64,000 bases of DNA from contig JAMYGW020000002.1 in assembly GCA_025617375.2 (NCBI GenBank), positions 1,426,001 through 1,490,000 of the forward strand. The letters run 5' to 3'. Positions 61,275 to 64,000 of this stretch are shown piece after piece. Every line of letters starts with the position of its first letter. Positions within the stretch are counted from its first letter, which is position 1. Under the pieces are notes generated by a model, which searched no databases, was not told where the DNA came from, and saw only the letters and a program-made list of their open reading frames with translations. This DNA is from Acarospora socialis. Lineage: Eukaryota > Ascomycota > Lecanoromycetes > Acarosporales > Acarosporaceae. A program made the position numbers and the translations under genes.

Positions 61275-62631
61275 GATTATAAACTCAGATTAGCAAGAAG
61301 CTTCTTAAAGAAAGTGCATACTGTTTTAGTGTCTTGACAGCTTAATATGAGAACTCAAAAATTAAACAAAATAAACATTACTGATCATTGATACAGAGCT
61401 TTAAGATTGAACAAAATAATACTTTTAACAGCTTAATACAAGATTAAAACAAATATTCTTGATCATCAATACAGAGCTCAAAGATTGAGTAAAATGACAT
61501 TCTCAGCACTCAATATGAAGCTTTAAGATTGAGTAAAACAAAACTTACTGACAATTTGATACAGTGCTCAACAGTTAAGCAAATAAGCACACACACTTCT
61601 TCTTTTTCTTATTTACATTGTTTTTTTCTGTATATTTTAATACTTCATTTTATTTATTTCTTATATTATGTGCTGACTGTCATCAAAAGCTACATTATGA
61701 ATTGTGACAACTTTTTCACAAAACAACAATCTATTTCAATTCTCAGTTACAAGAACTGCAATCAACAATTTACTTTTATGAGAAGATGACTGATAAATGA
61801 AGATCTGTAATACATCATTGAGATTTCAGTAATTAGTATTTCTGTCAATAACTTCTTCTTTTTACTCAGCAATTTTAACTTTGAAAGTCAGAAGTCTGAT
61901 GCAAAAACTTTATACTAACTTATCATTTATATCAATACAGATGATCAGAAGTACATTATAGACAATATTAATGCAAAGAATGCTTGAAATATCTTGAAGT
62001 TCAAATACAAGAAGAAGCTGCAGATCACTGAAAAACAATATTTAATGAAGTTTATTGAATATAAAATGTTGATAAATGTATTTATTAATGAAGCATAAGT
62101 ACATTTTAGCAAGCTGAACAGAAAAATTGCTGCAACTCAGTCTAATATAACTGATCTATTTAAGTCTGAGCAACAATTTCAGACATTTCTTTAAGCATTA
62201 TCTGAGAATTATACAGTGATTCACAACACAATCAATACTCAAAACATTTCAAATATCAAGAGAAGTCTGCAGAAGCTTTAAGAGAAAAAGACACAATTAA
62301 AAATTGTTGAGACTGTCTTGTAAACAGATTAATATAAAGAGAAAAACTCAATACACTTATATCAACATGATGTGAAATATCATTATTGAAGATTGTTAAA
62401 CTTCAGCAATGATCATTCTTCTCAATATAAATCAGTTAAATATCTTTTCTGCTGTGATTCTCATCACATTTAAGACTGTGAATATCTTTCTGCTGCTTGC
62501 AAAAATATTGAGTTAAAAAAATTATCTGTTTTAATTGCAGTTAAGTCAGTCAGAAAGTTGAACAAGTTGTTTGCAGACAATTCACATCATAAAAATAAAA
62601 TAAAATTTAAGCACAGAAACAGAAAACATAG

Positions 62632-62644
62632 AGTTTTTGATGCT
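62632..62644. repeat. SINE target-site duplication, left copy
   Basis: AGTTTTTGATGCT, identical to 63128-63140 on the far side of the SINE. It belongs to the interrupted copia relic. Confidence 0.9.
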
Positions 62645-63127
62645 TATTTATATTTATTTATACTTCATTTTATAGTTCATATGCAGCAAACATGCACTAT
62701 GATGAACTTGTGATAAGGTATTTGTTGAATATGCAGATTTATTCTGACAATTCATATGTATAATATATGAATTACAGATTTATTCTGATAATTCTAATTG
62801 CTTATTGATCACTTCTGAGCAGTTAACCTGATTGTGAGCCTCAACAGCCAATAGTTAAGGAAATTTGGGGTTTGATGTCTAAATAATAGATAAATGATTG
62901 TGTATATAGTGTCTTTTATAGACAACTAAGACCTGTAGAATTTTCATCACTTGTTTTTCTTATACAACTAGATGACTCAGTGATTGATTTGGTGGGTGGT
63001 GCAGAATTTGAACTCACAATCTTTGAAATTAAGCAATATACTAGTGGGGTCACTACTTCTCTAGTTTTTCACTTAATTTCTTAGATCACTCAAGCAGTAT
63101 ACATTCACTATACCACTTAATCACCCA
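62645..63127 (-). mobile_element. tRNA-derived SINE, 483 bp, structurally complete
   Basis: Flanked by a perfect 13-bp duplication AGTTTTTGATGCT (62632-62644 and 63128-63140). On the - strand the tRNA-like head begins exactly at the duplication (63127), is followed by a body of about 110-120 bp, and ends in a 3' tail of A/T-rich short repeats at 62645. The inner part of the tail (about 62800-62860, with GATCACTTCTG and CAACAGCCAATA) matches the LINE A/B 3' end (GATCACTTCTG, CAACCAATA). The SINE could thus have been mobilised by that LINE family's reverse transcriptase. It keeps CC and GG pairs that its copia host has lost, so it is younger or escaped mutation. It has no coding capacity. Confidence 0.82.
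62990..63127 (-). other. tRNA-like head of the SINE with internal promoter boxes
   Basis: The 5' end TGGGTGA and the 3' end CCACCCA can pair as a seven-base acceptor stem with one mismatch, and CCA follows directly. The A box TGGTATAGTGA fits TRGYNNARNNG except for the last base. The B box AGTTCAAATTC fits GGTTCRANNCC with two transitions. The boxes are about 90-100 bp apart, too far for an ordinary tRNA unless a long intron is assumed, and I see no standard anticodon arm. It is best read as a SINE promoter head rather than a working tRNA gene. Confidence 0.7.
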
Positions 63128-63140
63128 AGTTTTTGATGCT
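63128..63140. repeat. SINE target-site duplication, right copy
   Basis: AGTTTTTGATGCT, identical to 62632-62644. It abuts the first base of the tRNA-like head. Confidence 0.9.
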
Positions 63141-64000
63141 GAGACTGAGAAAAACAATGATTCATTTTTATCTGAGTCTGATGCAAAGAAAGATAATGAG
63201 ATTGTTACTCTGTTTAAGAAAGCTGTCAGTAAAATATTTAGTTTTAAATGAGTTGTGAATTCTGAATATTTCATATACATAATTGATCAATGTTAACTCT
63301 TCAATGACTTTTTAATATGCATATGATGTTGAAGAATTAAAGTTGAAAGAAAACACTTATACTCTCATTACTATGAAGTAATTATGATACAGAATAAATT
63401 CAGAAACTTTATGAATCTGAGTTCAATACTTTATGTGTTTAAATTAAAAGTTAATCTTCTATCAAAAAAGCAAATATACAAAATGAAATTGCAGAAAAGC
63501 TTTGATCAGTACAGTTTATATATGCAAAATAAACATAACAATGTCATGAAAAAAGTGTCTGAGCAGAATAGTGTCTATATAATTAAATATATTGTAAAAA
63601 AACTGAATGAGTTCATTCTGTTATCTGTCATACACATGTTATTCAATTCAGAGATGACTCTTTTAGTTACAGTATTAAATGTGAATTCTCAGATGTAAAT
63701 TGACTCATCAAGCTCTGCTGACACTTCATTCTCTGTTGATACTTCATTTTTAAGTGAAAAGATCAAGATTTACAAGCTGTAACATCAACAGTTTGTTCAT
63801 CTTAACTCTGCAAAACTTTACAATCTTTATAAAAAGAACATATATAAAGTTTGTGTCATCATTAAGTTTATCAATCAGCATAAGCACACTGTAAGTGAGC
63901 AGAAGATCAACATTTTTGCTTTGATTTTCATTAATATATGTAATTTTTCATCTCTATCATTTATTGAACATCAGTACTTTCTGAAGATTGTGAACAACTA

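Larger units (their letters stand above)
37487..64000. other. AT-rich transposon block with CpG/CpC/GpG depletion
   Basis: From about 37.5 kb to the right edge the base composition changes sharply to AT-rich and no host gene is recognisable. CpG is rare throughout. In the older elements, especially 51.4-62.6 kb, CC and GG dinucleotides are nearly absent, while CA, TG, CT and AG remain common. Younger or single-copy stretches keep GC (38030-38538, the LINE leader 50000-51300, the SINE 62645-63127). The block contains chromovirus, LINE, copia, TRIM and SINE sequences, described individually. Confidence 0.85.
61080..64000 (+). mobile_element. Ty1/copia relic 2, 5' part, interrupted by a SINE
   Basis: A fossil copia-type element running off the right edge. 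Parts: 5' LTR 61080-61274; leader; gag about 61690-62630 with a helical UBN2-like region and a zinc-knuckle relic near 62440-62510; then, after the SINE insertion, the protease/GAG-pre-integrase region about 63380-63700 and the start of integrase from about 63830. It is broken with many breaks. It must predate the SINE that interrupts it. Confidence 0.75.

Noticed and set aside
62990-63127. Functional tRNA gene
   Set aside because: The A-to-B box distance is too long, no clear anticodon arm exists, and it starts exactly at a target duplication. It is better explained as a SINE head.
1-64000. CRISPR arrays, operons, prokaryotic mobile elements
   Set aside because: Nothing of the kind is present. 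The gene structure is that of a filamentous fungus.

Overview
The window is from a filamentous ascomycete (Pezizomycotina). Its genes carry many short introns of about 48 to 120 bp with GT...AG ends, and their products match families typical of that group. I cannot name the genus. The left 37.5 kb is an ordinary gene-rich compartment. From about 37.5 kb to the right edge the DNA becomes an AT-rich block made of nested, decayed transposons.

Gene-rich part, left to right: RAD1/XPF repair nuclease (-, 3' end beyond the window); an 83-residue conserved fungal protein (-); a WASP/Las17 actin nucleation promoter (+); an MRS2-type mitochondrial Mg2+ channel (+), convergent with a short-chain dehydrogenase (-); a 2.7 kb stretch without a convincing gene; SEN1 RNA/DNA helicase (-, 2,253 aa, with three zinc knuckles); a Dnf1-type phospholipid flippase (-); a seven-exon 705-aa protein of unknown function with a PCNA-box-like N-terminus (+), convergent with VMA4, subunit E of the V-ATPase (-); a NIPA-type transporter (+), convergent with the MADS-box factor MCM1 (-). 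I worked out the splice structures by hand. For every complete multi-exon gene the summed exon lengths are divisible by three. The genes share no pathway and look like normal housekeeping synteny. The last host gene, a CorA-like Mg2+ transporter (-), lies on the edge of the AT-rich block, has lost its 5' end and is broken.

AT-rich part: a chromovirus (Ty3/gypsy) relic on the - strand with a 509-bp TRIM element inserted beside its LTR; then two LINEs of one Tad1-like family. LINE B (-) keeps its 5' leader, ORF1 and ORF2. LINE A sits in LINE B's tail, and its 4-kb body is inverted relative to its own 3' tail, as in twin priming. Then come a second chromovirus relic (+), two Ty1/copia relics of one family (+), and between them 4.6 kb of unassigned AT-rich sequence. 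The second copia relic is interrupted by a structurally complete 483-bp tRNA-headed SINE with a perfect 13-bp target-site duplication. The SINE's 3' tail resembles the 3' tail of the LINEs, which suggests a LINE/SINE partnership.

The most unusual signal is the mutation pattern of the AT-rich block. CpG, CpC and GpG are almost absent while CpA/TpG and CpT/ApG remain plentiful. Comparison of the two LINEs shows mainly CC>TC and GG>GA changes, so tryptophan codons become TGA over and over while CAA and CAG codons survive. Classical RIP (CpA>TpA) would do the opposite. The LINE B 5' leader, which LINE A does not duplicate, is much less affected. I regard this as a candidate repeat-directed C-to-T mutation process with unusual sequence context.
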